Shown in pieces: positions 44,059 to 54,200 of a stretch of 64,000 bases of DNA (its first letter is position 1; every line of letters starts with the position of its first letter). The translations under genes were made by a program, and so were the position numbers. Location of the stretch: NCBI GenBank assembly GCA_036494815.1, contig DASXNV010000018.1:1-64000 (forward strand), read 5' to 3'. Below the pieces are notes generated by a model. That model was not told the origin of the DNA and did not search any database. It was given only the letters and a program-made list of their open reading frames with translations. This DNA is from Poindextera sp036494815. GTDB lineage: Bacteria; Pseudomonadota; Alphaproteobacteria; Caulobacterales; Caulobacteraceae.

Positions 44059-44865
44059 ATGGCCGACGGCGTCCCCCCTCCTGATATTCCCGGCGATGAT
44101 CGCGGCTTTCTGCTGGGCGACGGCCTGTTCGAAACCATCCTGGCCGATGGCGGGCGGCTGGTCTGCTTTGAGGCCCACGCCGCGCGCCTAGAGGCCGGAT
44201 GCGCCGTGCTTGGCCTGACGGCCCCGTCATCGGATCAGTTGCGCCTCGCCGCCGAGACAGCCATCGCCAAGGCCGGCCTGGCGCAGAGCCGCGTCGCGAT
44301 CCGGCTGACCTGGAGCGCCGGATCCGGCGGACGCGGGCTTGACCGGCCGCAGGAGCCTGTTCCGAGATTGCGCGTCACCGCCGCGCCCGCGCCGCTATCG
44401 ACGGCGCCCGCGCGCCTGGCCACGAGCGGCGTGCGCCGCAACGTCGGCTCGCCCGCCTCGCGCCTGAAGACCCTGGCCTATCTGGACAATGTCCTGGCCA
44501 GGCGCGAGGCCCGCGGGGCGGGGGCGGACGAGGCCCTGATGCTGAACACCGCCGGAGAGATCGCCTGCGCGGCGGCGGCCAACCTGTTCTGGATCGCCGA
44601 GGGGCGGCTGTTCACCCCGGCCCTGGACTGCGGAATCCTGGCGGGGATCACGCGGGACGCGGTGCTCGGGCTCGCTGCGGAAGAGGGCGTCGAGACGGCG
44701 CAGGTCCATAGGACGCCGGACGTGTTGAGCACGGCCGAGGCTCTGTTCGTGACCAACAGCCTGGTGGGCGTCACGGCCGTATCACACCTGGACGGACGCG
44801 GTTACGCGCCCCATCCGCTGGCCGAAAGACTGGCCGAACGCCTCAGGTGCAGGTGGGGCAACTGA
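44059..44865 (+). CDS. Class IV aminotransferase, aminodeoxychorismate lyase-like
   Basis: 268 aa fold-type IV PLP enzyme. RGFLLGDGLFETI opens the family (15-27). The Schiff-base Lys137 is in SRLKTLAYLDNVLARREA, and the PLP phosphate-binding region is LMLNTAGEIACAAAANLFWI with the conserved Glu. It could be PabC (4-amino-4-deoxychorismate to p-aminobenzoate) or a D-/branched-chain aminotransferase. No pabA/pabB is adjacent, so I leave the symbol open. It overlaps the convergent pseudopilin gene by 23 bases. Confidence 0.85.
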   Translation: MADGVPPPDIPGDDRGFLLGDGLFETILADGGRLVCFEAHAARLEAGCAVLGLTAPSSDQLRLAAETAIAKAGLAQSRVAIRLTWSAGSGGRGLDRPQEPVPRLRVTAAPAPLSTAPARLATSGVRRNVGSPASRLKTLAYLDNVLARREARGAGADEALMLNTAGEIACAAAANLFWIAEGRLFTPALDCGILAGITRDAVLGLAAEEGVETAQVHRTPDVLSTAEALFVTNSLVGVTAVSHLDGRGYAPHPLAERLAERLRCRWGN

Positions 44866-45406
44866 CCTGCGAGCTCTGGCGAGGCTGCAGGTAGAAGGTG
44901 TTGACGAAGGGGTGCGTGCCCGGCAGCCAGCTGATGTTCAGGTGCTGCAGCGGCGACGTGTAGGTGTAGTGCACCTCGGCGATGATGATGCTCTGATTGG
45001 GCGCCAACAGCGAGGTCGCCGGCCCGGAATAGGGGCTGTTCTTGACCAGTTGGGTCATGCCTTGGCAGTTGTGGCTCCAGGCGACGGTCGCGCTGCCGTT
45101 GGCGTCTTCGACGACGCTGGTGATCCGCATCTGCATCGAGGTCGCAGAGGTGTCATAGGGCGCCATGATCACATTGGCGACCGAGCAGATATCAGTCTGG
45201 TCCGGTGGCGCGATGGTGGTGTCCTGCGCCACCAGGTCGCCCATGGCCGAGGCGGCGTGATTGGCCTTGCGACCGGCCAGGGTCGCGCCGCAAAGGATCG
45301 ACACGCCCAGGTAACAGAAGATCATCAAGGGCGCGATCAGGGCGAATTCCACGGCCGAGGCGCCGCGTCGATCCCGCCGAAGCGTGAAGGCCAAGCGCTT
45401 GATCAT
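44843..45406 (-). CDS. TadE/TadG-like pseudopilin
   Basis: 187 aa. A short basic lead (MIKRLAFTLRRDRRG) and the prepilin-type segment GASAVEFALIAPLMIFCYLG (about 15-34) form a cleavable class III signal and membrane helix, followed by a periplasmic domain with a C-terminal Cys pair (CPTC). TadE-like minor pilins act in assembling the type IVc (Flp) pilus. Its start overlaps the stop of the preceding TadE-like gene (ATGA). The pair is on the opposite strand to the main cpa operon. Confidence 0.88.
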   Translation of the reverse strand: MIKRLAFTLRRDRRGASAVEFALIAPLMIFCYLGVSILCGATLAGRKANHAASAMGDLVAQDTTIAPPDQTDICSVANVIMAPYDTSATSMQMRITSVVEDANGSATVAWSHNCQGMTQLVKNSPYSGPATSLLAPNQSIIIAEVHYTYTSPLQHLNISWLPGTHPFVNTFYLQPRQSSQVSCPTCT

Positions 45407-45975
45407 GGCGTGGACGGATAGGGTTCGTTGCGGAAGGTCGCCGTGGCGCTGATCAGGGTCTGCCCCCCGCCGGTCTGCGCCGTCATGCCGTCCAGCAGCG
45501 GGGCGATCAGCTTCCAGGGATAGTAGGTGCGCACCAGGACGATGTCGCCTGGGCCGCCCATCTGGAACAGCAGCTGGCTCTGAGGCTGCAGGGAGCCGTT
45601 GGTGATCGGCGAAGGCAGGCTGACGCTCTGGAACTGGCTGAAGGTGCGCACGTCCACTTCCAGATTGGCGGCGCATTGCAGGCCCAGCCAGCTCATCCGG
45701 CCGGCGCAGATCTGGTTGGCGAACAGCTGGGCCGTTTCGGTGGTTCCGCCGGTCTGGAGGGCCCCGGTGCGAATCTGGCGCGCGGCCGCATTGGTGGCGT
45801 CTTCCAGGGTGGTGGAGATCAGGAAGATCATGCCCACTTCGAAAATGCCCAGGAGCAGCGCGAAAAAGGGCAGGGCGATCATGGCGAACTCGACCGCCGT
45901 CGCGCCGCTCCGCCCGCGGGCGAACCGGCGGGTCTGGCGCGAAAGCGCCTGTAGTCGGTGATTGGTCCAACCCAT
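45403..45975 (-). CDS. TadE-like pseudopilin
   Basis: 190 aa from ATG 45975. A basic N-terminus (RLQALSRQTRRFARGRSG) is followed by GATAVEFAMIALPFFALLLG (about 24-43), the prepilin signal and helix of the TadE family with its conserved Glu. The rest is a periplasmic beta-rich domain. It would be matured by the CpaA peptidase encoded 1.2 kb away and incorporated as a minor pilin. First of a coupled pair. Confidence 0.88.
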   Translation of the reverse strand: MGWTNHRLQALSRQTRRFARGRSGATAVEFAMIALPFFALLLGIFEVGMIFLISTTLEDATNAAARQIRTGALQTGGTTETAQLFANQICAGRMSWLGLQCAANLEVDVRTFSQFQSVSLPSPITNGSLQPQSQLLFQMGGPGDIVLVRTYYPWKLIAPLLDGMTAQTGGGQTLISATATFRNEPYPSTP

Positions 45976-46073
45976 GGCGGGACCATAGCCGAGGCTTCCT
46001 AATCGACGCTTAAGCTGGGCCAAGCCCGCTGGGGTCGATTTCAATCCTTGCGGAGCCGACTGCTTCAGGGGCC

Positions 46074-46505
46074 CTACGGGGTAGGGGGCGAAGGCGCCGC
46101 CGCCGGGGTCGTGGAAGATCCGCCGGCCGCCGTAGCCGCCGCGACCTGACAGCGCGGTGCGCAGCTGAACTCGCTGGCGGCCGGACCCCGATAGAGAGTG
46201 ACCCGGCCTTCTTGCGGCGCGATCACCGTGACGCGGCGGTCGAACAGGGCGCGCCCATTGCCGTCCAGCACCACCACGTGGGTGGCGCCAAAGCCGCGGC
46301 CGTTGATGACGACGCTGCGGCTGTCGACCAGGGACACGTCCGCCACCGCGGGGTCGCTGACGATGATATTGGCGGCGGCGCCATAGAGGCCCACGCGCTG
46401 GCTGTCGTTGATCTCGATGGTCATGGCGCCGGACGCGGCGAGCGCGCCGCCGGCGGCGAAGGCCAAGGCGAGGCTTAATGAAAGGACCCGGATCGGACGG
46501 CCCAT
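46074..46505 (-). CDS. Pilus assembly protein, T2SS/T3SS pilus N-domain only
   Basis: 143 aa. Signal peptide (about 1-24, LSLALAFAAGGALAA) then the domain found at the N-terminus of CpaC secretins: VGLYGAAANIIVSDPAVADV, SRSVVINGRGFGATHVVVLD. No secretin domain follows; instead there is a Cys pair and a Thr/Ala/Pro-rich tail. It may help seat the secretin or be a lone periplasmic adaptor. It faces away from pilA across a 307-base regulatory gap with a CtrA-type half site. Confidence 0.85.
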   Translation of the reverse strand: MGRPIRVLSLSLALAFAAGGALAASGAMTIEINDSQRVGLYGAAANIIVSDPAVADVSLVDSRSVVINGRGFGATHVVVLDGNGRALFDRRVTVIAPQEGRVTLYRGPAASEFSCAPRCQVAAATAAGGSSTTPAAAPSPPTP

Positions 46506-46812
46506 GGCGAATACTCCAGAGCGAATGGCTGGGCCAGACTCCGCTGGATTAGTCAATAAAGTCTGAAATCAGCCGCACGCTCGTGCGTGAGAGTCATAAT
46601 GCCGCGTTTGCGGCCTAAAACCGGCGCCTGCGAGCGCATGGTTAAGCAGTGGTAATGGTGAACTCAAATAAACTATTGAATTAATTCAGGTAACCATATT
46701 CTTTTTACCCCAGATTAAGGCAGATGCCGCATCTTGATCGTGTTTTCGGGGCGAGCAGGCCAGGTGGCTTGATCCTCCAAGTCAACCGCTTGCTGAAACA
46801 GGAGATCAAGCA
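46506..46812. promoter_or_regulatory. Divergent control region between pilus N-domain gene and pilA
   Basis: 307 bases, AT-rich in the middle. ATGGTTAA at 46638-46645 is TTAACCAT on the minus strand, a strong CtrA half site. TGAATTAATTCA (46677-46688) is a perfect palindrome followed directly by GTAACCAT (46690-46697), a second CtrA-like half. In Caulobacter the pilA gene is a known CtrA target, so cell-cycle control is a reasonable inference. No gene is seen within the gap. Confidence 0.55.
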
Positions 46813-46977
46813 ATGTCCAAGTTCGTCACCCGCTTCATGAACAACGAATCCGGCGCCACGGCCATCGAATATGGCCTGATCGTCGCCCTGATCGCCGTCG
46901 TGATCATCACCGCCGTGACCACCCTCGGCACCAAGCTGAACGTCGCCTTCGGCAGCATCAACTCCAAGCTTCCCTAA
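46813..46977 (+). CDS. pilA: Flp/PilA type IVc pilin
   Basis: 54 aa major pilin. A 13-residue leader (MSKFVTRFMNNES) is followed by the prepilin peptidase site and hydrophobic stalk GATAIEYGLIVALIAVVIIT, with the Glu-Tyr pair that defines Flp pilins. AGGAG lies 8 bases before ATG 46813. Cleaved by CpaA, exported through CpaC and polymerised by the CpaF-TadBC machine, it makes the adhesive polar pilus. Followed by its own terminator, as expected for a highly expressed subunit. Confidence 0.96.
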   Translation: MSKFVTRFMNNESGATAIEYGLIVALIAVVIITAVTTLGTKLNVAFGSINSKLP

Positions 46978-47005
46978 GCTTTCGGAACTTGAAGCCACGA
47001 AACGG

Positions 47006-47035
47006 GCCGCGGCGTGCGAACGCCGCGGCTTTTTT
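47006..47035 (+). terminator. Rho-independent terminator of pilA
   Basis: GCCGCGGCGT, GCGA loop, ACGCCGCGGC (perfect 10-bp stem) followed by six T residues, 28 bases after the pilA stop. Confidence 0.92.
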
Positions 47036-47197
47036 CTTGTTCGCGGGTCGCCGTCCGCCGAGCAACGCCGGGTCAAGGGGTGCGGAGAGGCGCAAACCGA
47101 TTCGGTTAGGGTTCGACGGCAACCCTTCCTTCACCGCCCAGGCTCATTCTTGGAGCCGCGTTATTCTTGGACCCACCCGCCGGGACCGCATGAAGTC

Positions 47198-47713
47198 ATG
47201 AACATGTTGCAGGCCGCCCTTCTGACCCTGTTTCCCGCCGTGATGATCCTGGCGGCGCTCACCGATGCGACCAGCTTCACCATTCCCAATCGCCTGTCCC
47301 TGATTCTGCTGGCGGCCTTCGTTCCCACCGTGCTGGCCCTTGGGCGTCCGCTCGGCGAGATCGGTCTTGATGTCGCAGTCGGCGCCCTCGCCCTGATCGC
47401 GGGCATGGCCATGTTCGCGGCCGGATGGATCGGGGGCGGCGACGCCAAACTGTTCGCCGTCGCTGGTTTGTGGCTGGGTTGGCCAGCCCTGACCAGTTTC
47501 CTGATGGTCACCGCCTTGGCGGGCGGCGGCCTCGCCGTGCTTCTGCTCAACGCCCGTTCAGCCTATGTGCGCACGCACTTGGCGGGGGGGCCGGGCTGGC
47601 TGGATCGGTTGGCTACGCCGGGCGCCGATGTGCCCTATGGGGTCGCCATCGCCGTCGGCGCCCTGGCCGCCTATCCCCAGACCGCGATGATGTTGAGCTT
47701 TCACGGTTTCTAA
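47198..47713 (+). CDS. cpaA: Prepilin peptidase CpaA/TadV
   Basis: 171 aa A24-family aspartic peptidase of the inner membrane. The two catalytic Asp are in LTDATSFTIPNRLS (about 21-34) and GGGDAKLFA (about 78-86), each at the cytoplasmic end of a helix. It lacks the N-terminal methylase part of PilD, as CpaA proteins do. It removes leaders from PilA and the TadE-like pseudopilins. It is separated from pilA by a terminator and from cpaB by 170 bases with a CtrA box. Confidence 0.94.
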   Translation: MNMLQAALLTLFPAVMILAALTDATSFTIPNRLSLILLAAFVPTVLALGRPLGEIGLDVAVGALALIAGMAMFAAGWIGGGDAKLFAVAGLWLGWPALTSFLMVTALAGGGLAVLLLNARSAYVRTHLAGGPGWLDRLATPGADVPYGVAIAVGALAAYPQTAMMLSFHGF

Positions 47714-47772
47714 GGGCGCCGGCCCTTCGGCGGGCAAGGACACGCTTGTTCTTGGATATTTCGATTGTCGGC

Positions 47773-47791
47773 TTAGCGGGCCGTTAACCAT
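47773..47791 (+). promoter_or_regulatory. CtrA-type box upstream of cpaB
   Basis: TTAG-N7-TTAACCAT. It matches the CtrA consensus TTAA-N7-TTAACC at nine of ten positions and lies 93 bases before the cpaB start. It suggests that the cpaBCDEF-tadBC operon has its own cell-cycle-controlled promoter. Confidence 0.6.
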
Positions 47792-47883
47792 GGACCGACC
47801 AAGCTTTAACGGCGCGACCTTGCGCAATGATTTGGCTTAGGCCTTTGGCCGACAAGCCTTTCGGTGTGGAGCACCACCGTCCT

Positions 47884-48762
47884 ATGGGCGCATCGCGAAT
47901 CATCATCATCGCCGTATCGGCCTTTGCGGCGATCGGGTTGGCCCTGATCGTGCGGAATATGGCCGCCCGGCCGCCCGTCGCGGTGGCCGCGCCGATTTCG
48001 TCGCCTCAGCATCCGATGACCCAAGTGCTCGTGGCCAAGCGGGACCTTCCGGTGGGAACGCGCCTGGCCGCCGCCGACATTGGCTGGCAGTCGTGGCCGG
48101 CCGATGGCCTGAACGCCGCCTTCATCACCGACGGCCGCGCCGCCGAAGCCCAACCCTCCACCGCCGCCGCCGCCGTGGCCAGCAAGGCGGGCCACGTGGC
48201 CGCCGCCGCCGCCGCCGCCGTCACCGGCAGCCCGATGGATGCGCTCTACGGCGCCGTGGTGCGCGTGGCGATGGTCGCCAACGAACCCGTGACTCAAGCC
48301 AAGGTGCTGCATGGCGGCGAAGGCGGCGTCATGGCTGTGGTGCTCAAGCCGGGCATGCAGGCCGTGGCCGTTCCCATCAGCGTCAACACCAGCGCCGGCG
48401 GCTTTATCCTGCCGGGCGATCATGTGGACGTGCTGCAAAGCCACCAGGCCGACGCCGCCGCCAATGGCGGCCATGCGGGCTTCACCGCCTCGGTCCTGCT
48501 GCGCAATATCCGAATCCTGGCCATCGACCAGGCCAGCCAGCCCGGCAAGAGCGAATCCATGGTCGGCTCCGTGGCGACGCTGGAAGTCGAGCAGGCCGAC
48601 GCCGAAACCCTGGCCCGCGCCAAGGCCCAGGGCGAAGTGATCCTGGCCCTGCGCTCCTACGGCGACGCCGGCGGCCCCTCCGGCCGCGTGTCTCCCGGCA
48701 ATGGCGGCGCGGTGCGCATCCTGCGCGCCGGCCAGGCCAGCGAAGTGATGGTCACGCCATGA
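47884..48762 (+). CDS. cpaB: Flp pilus assembly protein CpaB
   Basis: 292 aa from ATG 47884. One N-terminal membrane helix (about 5-22) then an SAF domain (QVLVAKRDLPVGTRLAAADI, about 43-62) and the RcpC/CpaB core (GMQAVAVPISVNTSAGGFIL, PGDHVDVL). It works in the periplasm with the secretin CpaC. An Ala-rich insert (about 87-115, encoded by runs of GCC codons) interrupts the SAF region. Its stop overlaps the earliest possible cpaC start. Confidence 0.92.
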   Translation: MGASRIIIIAVSAFAAIGLALIVRNMAARPPVAVAAPISSPQHPMTQVLVAKRDLPVGTRLAAADIGWQSWPADGLNAAFITDGRAAEAQPSTAAAAVASKAGHVAAAAAAAVTGSPMDALYGAVVRVAMVANEPVTQAKVLHGGEGGVMAVVLKPGMQAVAVPISVNTSAGGFILPGDHVDVLQSHQADAAANGGHAGFTASVLLRNIRILAIDQASQPGKSESMVGSVATLEVEQADAETLARAKAQGEVILALRSYGDAGGPSGRVSPGNGGAVRILRAGQASEVMVTP

Positions 48763-48773
48763 GGACCCCAGCC

Positions 48774-50225
48774 ATGCGACTTTCTTCGGTTCTCGCCCTT
48801 GCGGTCGCCCTCCTGCCGGCGGCGGCGCCGGCCTGGTCCCAATCCGCGACCGAACCTTCGAGCGCCATGCGCGTGGACCTTTCGGCCCAGGGTTCGCAAT
48901 CGCGGACCATCACCATTCCCAAGGGCAAGTCGGCCATGGTCGAGTTGCCGGTCGATGCGCGCGACGTGCTGGTGACCAATCCCGCGGTGGCCGACGCGCT
49001 CCTGCGCTCGCCCCGCCACATTTCGGTCCTGGGCGTGGCGCCCGGTCAGACCGACGCAGTGTTCTTCGACGCCGCCGGCCGGCGCATCCTGGCCCTGAGC
49101 ATCCGGGTCGATCAGGACTTCAGCGCAGTCGGCCAGACCATCAACCGCATCCTGCCGGGCTCCAACGTCCATGTGGAAGGCGTCAACAACAGCGTCGTGC
49201 TGAGCGGCCAGGTCGCCAACCTGACCGACGCCGACAAGGCGGTTCAGATCGCCCAGCAGTTCACCGCCAAGCCAGAGCAGGTGCTGAACATGCTGTCGAT
49301 CGCGGGCAAGGAGCAGGTGATGCTCAAGGTCCGCATCATCGAAATGCAACGCTCCTCTCTCAAGCAGCTCGGCGTGAACCTGGCGGCCCTGTCCAACGAC
49401 CTCAACGGATCGCCCATCAGAAACGGCATCACCGCGCTCAAGCTGACGGACACTGCGACCTTTGGGGTGAACGGCGCGGCGCTCGGCGGCCTCAGCAATA
49501 GCGGAGCGGTTTTTTCCAACGGCAATGGCACCCAGTCCGCGGGCGCGTCGATCGACGCCTTCGAGCGGGTGGGCCTGATTCGCACCCTGGCTGAGCCCAA
49601 CCTGACCACGGTGTCGGGCGAAGCGGCCAAATTCCTGGCTGGCGGCGAATTTCCCGTGCCCACCGGCGAGGACAATACCGGCAAGATCAGCATCGAGTTC
49701 AAGCCCTTCGGCGTAGGACTCGGCTTCACCCCCGTGGTGCTATCCGGCGGACGCATTTCGCTGAAGATCTCCACCGAAGTGTCCGAGTTGACCAACCAGG
49801 GGGCGTTCGCTCTCGCCACATCCGGCACCACCAGCCTGACGATCCCCGGCCTGGACGTGCGGCGCGCCGAGACCACGGTGGAACTACCCTCTGGCGGGGC
49901 GATGATGATCGCCGGCCTGTTGAAAGAGCAGAGCAAGCAGGATCTCGATTCCCTGCCCGGCCTGATGAACCTCCCCGTGCTGGGCGCCCTGTTCCGCTCG
50001 CGTGACTATCAGGAGGGCGAGACCGAACTGGTGGTGATCGTGACCCCCTACCTGGTCCAGCCCACCAGCCCGGACAAGCTGCAGACGCCGGCCGATGGTT
50101 TGCGCATCGCCAGCGACGCGGAAACCCTCCTGCTTGGTCACATGAACAAGATCTACAAGGCGCCGCCCGCGGCTGACGCGGCGGCGCGCAACTATCAAGG
50201 ACCGGTCGGCTATGTCATCGAATAA
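48774..50225 (+). CDS. cpaC: Pilus secretin CpaC/RcpA
   Basis: 483 aa from ATG 48774, which has GAGG at good spacing; ATG 48759, overlapping the cpaB stop, would add five residues. Signal peptide (1-23), pilus N-domain (about 40-110), BON-like domain (NVHVEGVNNSVVLSGQVAN, about 125-143) and the secretin domain (VMLKVRIIEM to VIVTPYLVQP). It forms the outer-membrane pore for the Flp pilus. Central gene of the cpa operon. Confidence 0.95.
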   Translation: MRLSSVLALAVALLPAAAPAWSQSATEPSSAMRVDLSAQGSQSRTITIPKGKSAMVELPVDARDVLVTNPAVADALLRSPRHISVLGVAPGQTDAVFFDAAGRRILALSIRVDQDFSAVGQTINRILPGSNVHVEGVNNSVVLSGQVANLTDADKAVQIAQQFTAKPEQVLNMLSIAGKEQVMLKVRIIEMQRSSLKQLGVNLAALSNDLNGSPIRNGITALKLTDTATFGVNGAALGGLSNSGAVFSNGNGTQSAGASIDAFERVGLIRTLAEPNLTTVSGEAAKFLAGGEFPVPTGEDNTGKISIEFKPFGVGLGFTPVVLSGGRISLKISTEVSELTNQGAFALATSGTTSLTIPGLDVRRAETTVELPSGGAMMIAGLLKEQSKQDLDSLPGLMNLPVLGALFRSRDYQEGETELVVIVTPYLVQPTSPDKLQTPADGLRIASDAETLLLGHMNKIYKAPPAADAAARNYQGPVGYVIE

Positions 50226-50235
50226 GGGCGACGCC

Positions 50236-50907
50236 ATGATCCGAAACCTGCTCCTGCTCGGCCTGGCGGTCTGCGCCACGGCCTGCAGCACCAACAGTGG
50301 CCGGGTCGCGACCACGCAATCTGGACCTACGCCAACACAGAACTATTCCATTGCGCTGACCAACTCGCCGGACGAGATCCTGCTGGCGGTCCACGCCGAC
50401 GGGCTGTCCGCCCGTCAGGTCGCCGCCCTGGAGACCCTCGTCGGTCGCTGGCGCGAGGACGGCGGGCACCCCATCACTATCAAGGCGCCCGCGGGCGACA
50501 GCCATGACGCGTTTCGTACGGTTGCGGCCATCCAGGACCGGCTGCAGGCGCTCGGTGTGGCCCCAAGCCTGATCCACCAGGCCGCCTACGCACCGGCCCA
50601 ACAGGCTGGTGCGCCGGTGGTGGTCGGCTTTCTGCGCTACGAAGCTGAAGGCCCCAAGTGCGGCCGGGACTGGCAGGATTTCACCCACACGGCGCAGAAC
50701 ACGGTCAATTCCAATTTCGGCTGCGCCGTCACCGCCAACTTCGCCGCCATGATCGCCAATCCGGCCGATCTGGCCGAGCCCCGCGCCACAGATGACGCCG
50801 ACGCCAGCCGCCGCGAAAACGTGCTGGGCAAGTATCGCCAGGGCCAGATCACGTCAGCGGCCAAGGACGATCAGGCCACCGGCGCCGTTTCCAACGTTGT
50901 GCATTAG
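50236..50907 (+). CDS. cpaD: Pilus assembly lipoprotein CpaD
   Basis: 223 aa from ATG 50236. LGLAVCATAC gives a lipobox with Cys at about 17, so it is an outer-membrane lipoprotein; the CpaD/TadB-like domain follows (about 40-200, with CGRDWQDFTHTAQNTVNSNFGC). CpaD stabilises or targets the CpaC secretin. A start at ATG 50212 would overlap cpaC by 14 bases and spoil the signal peptide. Confidence 0.92.
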   Translation: MIRNLLLLGLAVCATACSTNSGRVATTQSGPTPTQNYSIALTNSPDEILLAVHADGLSARQVAALETLVGRWREDGGHPITIKAPAGDSHDAFRTVAAIQDRLQALGVAPSLIHQAAYAPAQQAGAPVVVGFLRYEAEGPKCGRDWQDFTHTAQNTVNSNFGCAVTANFAAMIANPADLAEPRATDDADASRRENVLGKYRQGQITSAAKDDQATGAVSNVVH

Positions 50908-50918
50908 GAGGCGATGCC

Positions 50919-52622
50919 TTGAAGAAGCCTCAGCCAGAAGCTCTCGCCGCCGAAGACGGTTTCACCGTCGAGGACGAATTCGCCCTGGATGTCAGCGATC
51001 CCTGGCGTGCGCCTGACGCCCTCGCCCGGCCCGTGGCCGAGCCGGATCCGTTCGCAGACGCGTTCGATGAACCGGTGACCGAAGATCCGTTCGCGCTGAC
51101 CGACGCGCCGGCCTACGCCATGGCCGAGCCCGCCAGCCTGACGCTTGATCCGCAGGTCGAGCCTGAGCTTGAGGCGCAGATCGAACCAGAACACGAACCG
51201 ATGTTTGAACCGGCGTTGGAGCCCGTGGCGGCTTTCGAAGCCGAGCCGGTGTTCGAGCCAGAGCCTGAGCCTGCGTTCGAACCCGAACTGACGGTCGAGC
51301 CCGAAGTCACGGTCGCGCCTGAACTCATGGTCGAGCCCGCGCCGGCGCCAGCGCCAGAGTCCGCGCCGGCCCCGGTCATGGCGGCGGACCCGTCGGACAT
51401 TCACGGCTTTGGCCACGCCCATCACGGCGAGCTGAGCGTTCCGCGCATCGGCATCCACATTTTCTGTGAACGCCCGGATACGGCGGTCACAGCCGAACAG
51501 TCCGCCAAGGACCGGCGAATGGCGCGCGCCAATACTATGGTCCGCCCCGGCGGCCTCGCGGCGGCCGTACAGTACTACCAGAACCAGCCGACACCGCCCT
51601 TGGTGATCGTGGAGTGCCTCGACCGCGGTTCAGTGCTGGTGGCCCAGCTCGATCAGCTGGCCGAGGTCTGCGACACCGGCACCAAGGTGGTGGTGATCGG
51701 CGACCACAACGACATCACCCTCTATCGTGAGCTGATGCGACGGGGGGTCAGCGAATATCTGGTCGCGCCGCTGCACACCCTGCAGCTGATCTCAGCCATC
51801 ACCACCCTCTACGCCGATCCGGCGGCGCCCTTCATCGGCCGCCAGATCGCCTTCTGCGGCGCGCGTGGCGGGGTCGGCTCCTCGACCATCGCCCATAACC
51901 TGGCCCATGCGCTCAGCGAGCACATGCAGTCCAGCACCGCGATCGTCGATTTCGACCTGCCCTTCGGCACCGCCGGCCTGGACTTCAACCAGGACCCGTT
52001 ACAGGGCGTGGCTGACGCCCTGAGCCAGCCGGACCGGCTGGACTCGGTGCTGCTGGACCGGATGATGGTGCGCTGCACCGACCGGCTGAGCCTGTTCGCG
52101 GCCCCGGCCACCCTGGACCACGACTACGATATCGCCCCGGAGGCCTTCGAAGAGGTCGCCACCAAGATGCGCACCACTGCGCCTTTCGTTATCCTGGACC
52201 TGCCGCACCTGTGGTCGAACTGGATGCGCCGGGTGCTGCTGGGCGCCGACGAGGTGGTGATCACCGCAACACCGGACCTGGCCTCCTTGCGCAACGCCAA
52301 GAACATCATGGATCTGTTGCGTCAGGCGCGGCCCAACGACACCCCGCCGCGGCTGGTGCTCAATCAGGTCGGCCTGCCCGGGCGCCCGGAGATTCCCACC
52401 AAGGACTTCATCGCCGCGCTCGGGATCGACAATCCGATCATCGTGCCCTTTGACGCCAAGCTGTTCGGCCAGGCCGCCAATAACGGCCAGATGATCGACG
52501 AGGTCAACGCCCGGGCCAAGGCGTCCGAGAGCCTGCAGGCCCTGGCCCAGATGATCGCCCGGCGGGATCCCCCGCCGGCGGCTAAGAAATCGGCCCTCAG
52601 CGGCCTGTTCAAGCGAAAGTAG
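50919..52622 (+). CDS. cpaE: Pilus localisation ATPase CpaE
   Basis: 567 aa. It starts at TTG 50919 behind a strong TTAGGAGG; the nearby ATG is followed by a stop. An acidic N-terminus and a Pro/Glu-rich repetitive stretch (79-153) precede a receiver-like domain (about 175-298) and a MinD/ParA ATPase domain (about 308-530). The Walker A is GARGGVGSST (314-323), where the usual Lys residues are replaced, as is usual for CpaE-type proteins. CpaE places the pilus machine at the cell pole and matures in step with CpaF. Confidence 0.94.
   Translation: MKKPQPEALAAEDGFTVEDEFALDVSDPWRAPDALARPVAEPDPFADAFDEPVTEDPFALTDAPAYAMAEPASLTLDPQVEPELEAQIEPEHEPMFEPALEPVAAFEAEPVFEPEPEPAFEPELTVEPEVTVAPELMVEPAPAPAPESAPAPVMAADPSDIHGFGHAHHGELSVPRIGIHIFCERPDTAVTAEQSAKDRRMARANTMVRPGGLAAAVQYYQNQPTPPLVIVECLDRGSVLVAQLDQLAEVCDTGTKVVVIGDHNDITLYRELMRRGVSEYLVAPLHTLQLISAITTLYADPAAPFIGRQIAFCGARGGVGSSTIAHNLAHALSEHMQSSTAIVDFDLPFGTAGLDFNQDPLQGVADALSQPDRLDSVLLDRMMVRCTDRLSLFAAPATLDHDYDIAPEAFEEVATKMRTTAPFVILDLPHLWSNWMRRVLLGADEVVITATPDLASLRNAKNIMDLLRQARPNDTPPRLVLNQVGLPGRPEIPTKDFIAALGIDNPIIVPFDAKLFGQAANNGQMIDEVNARAKASESLQALAQMIARRDPPPAAKKSALSGLFKRK
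51153..51377 (+). repeat. Pro/Glu-rich codon repeat in cpaE
   Basis: About 75 codons of irregular (V/F/E)EPE(L/P)-type units. The DNA alternates GAG/GAA/CCT/CCG-type triplets and the unit length is not fixed. Such linkers are extended and can change length by slippage. Confidence 0.7.
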
Positions 52623-52628
52623 GCCGCG

Positions 52629-54194
<1,566 letters not shown>

Positions 54195-54200
54195 GCGGCC

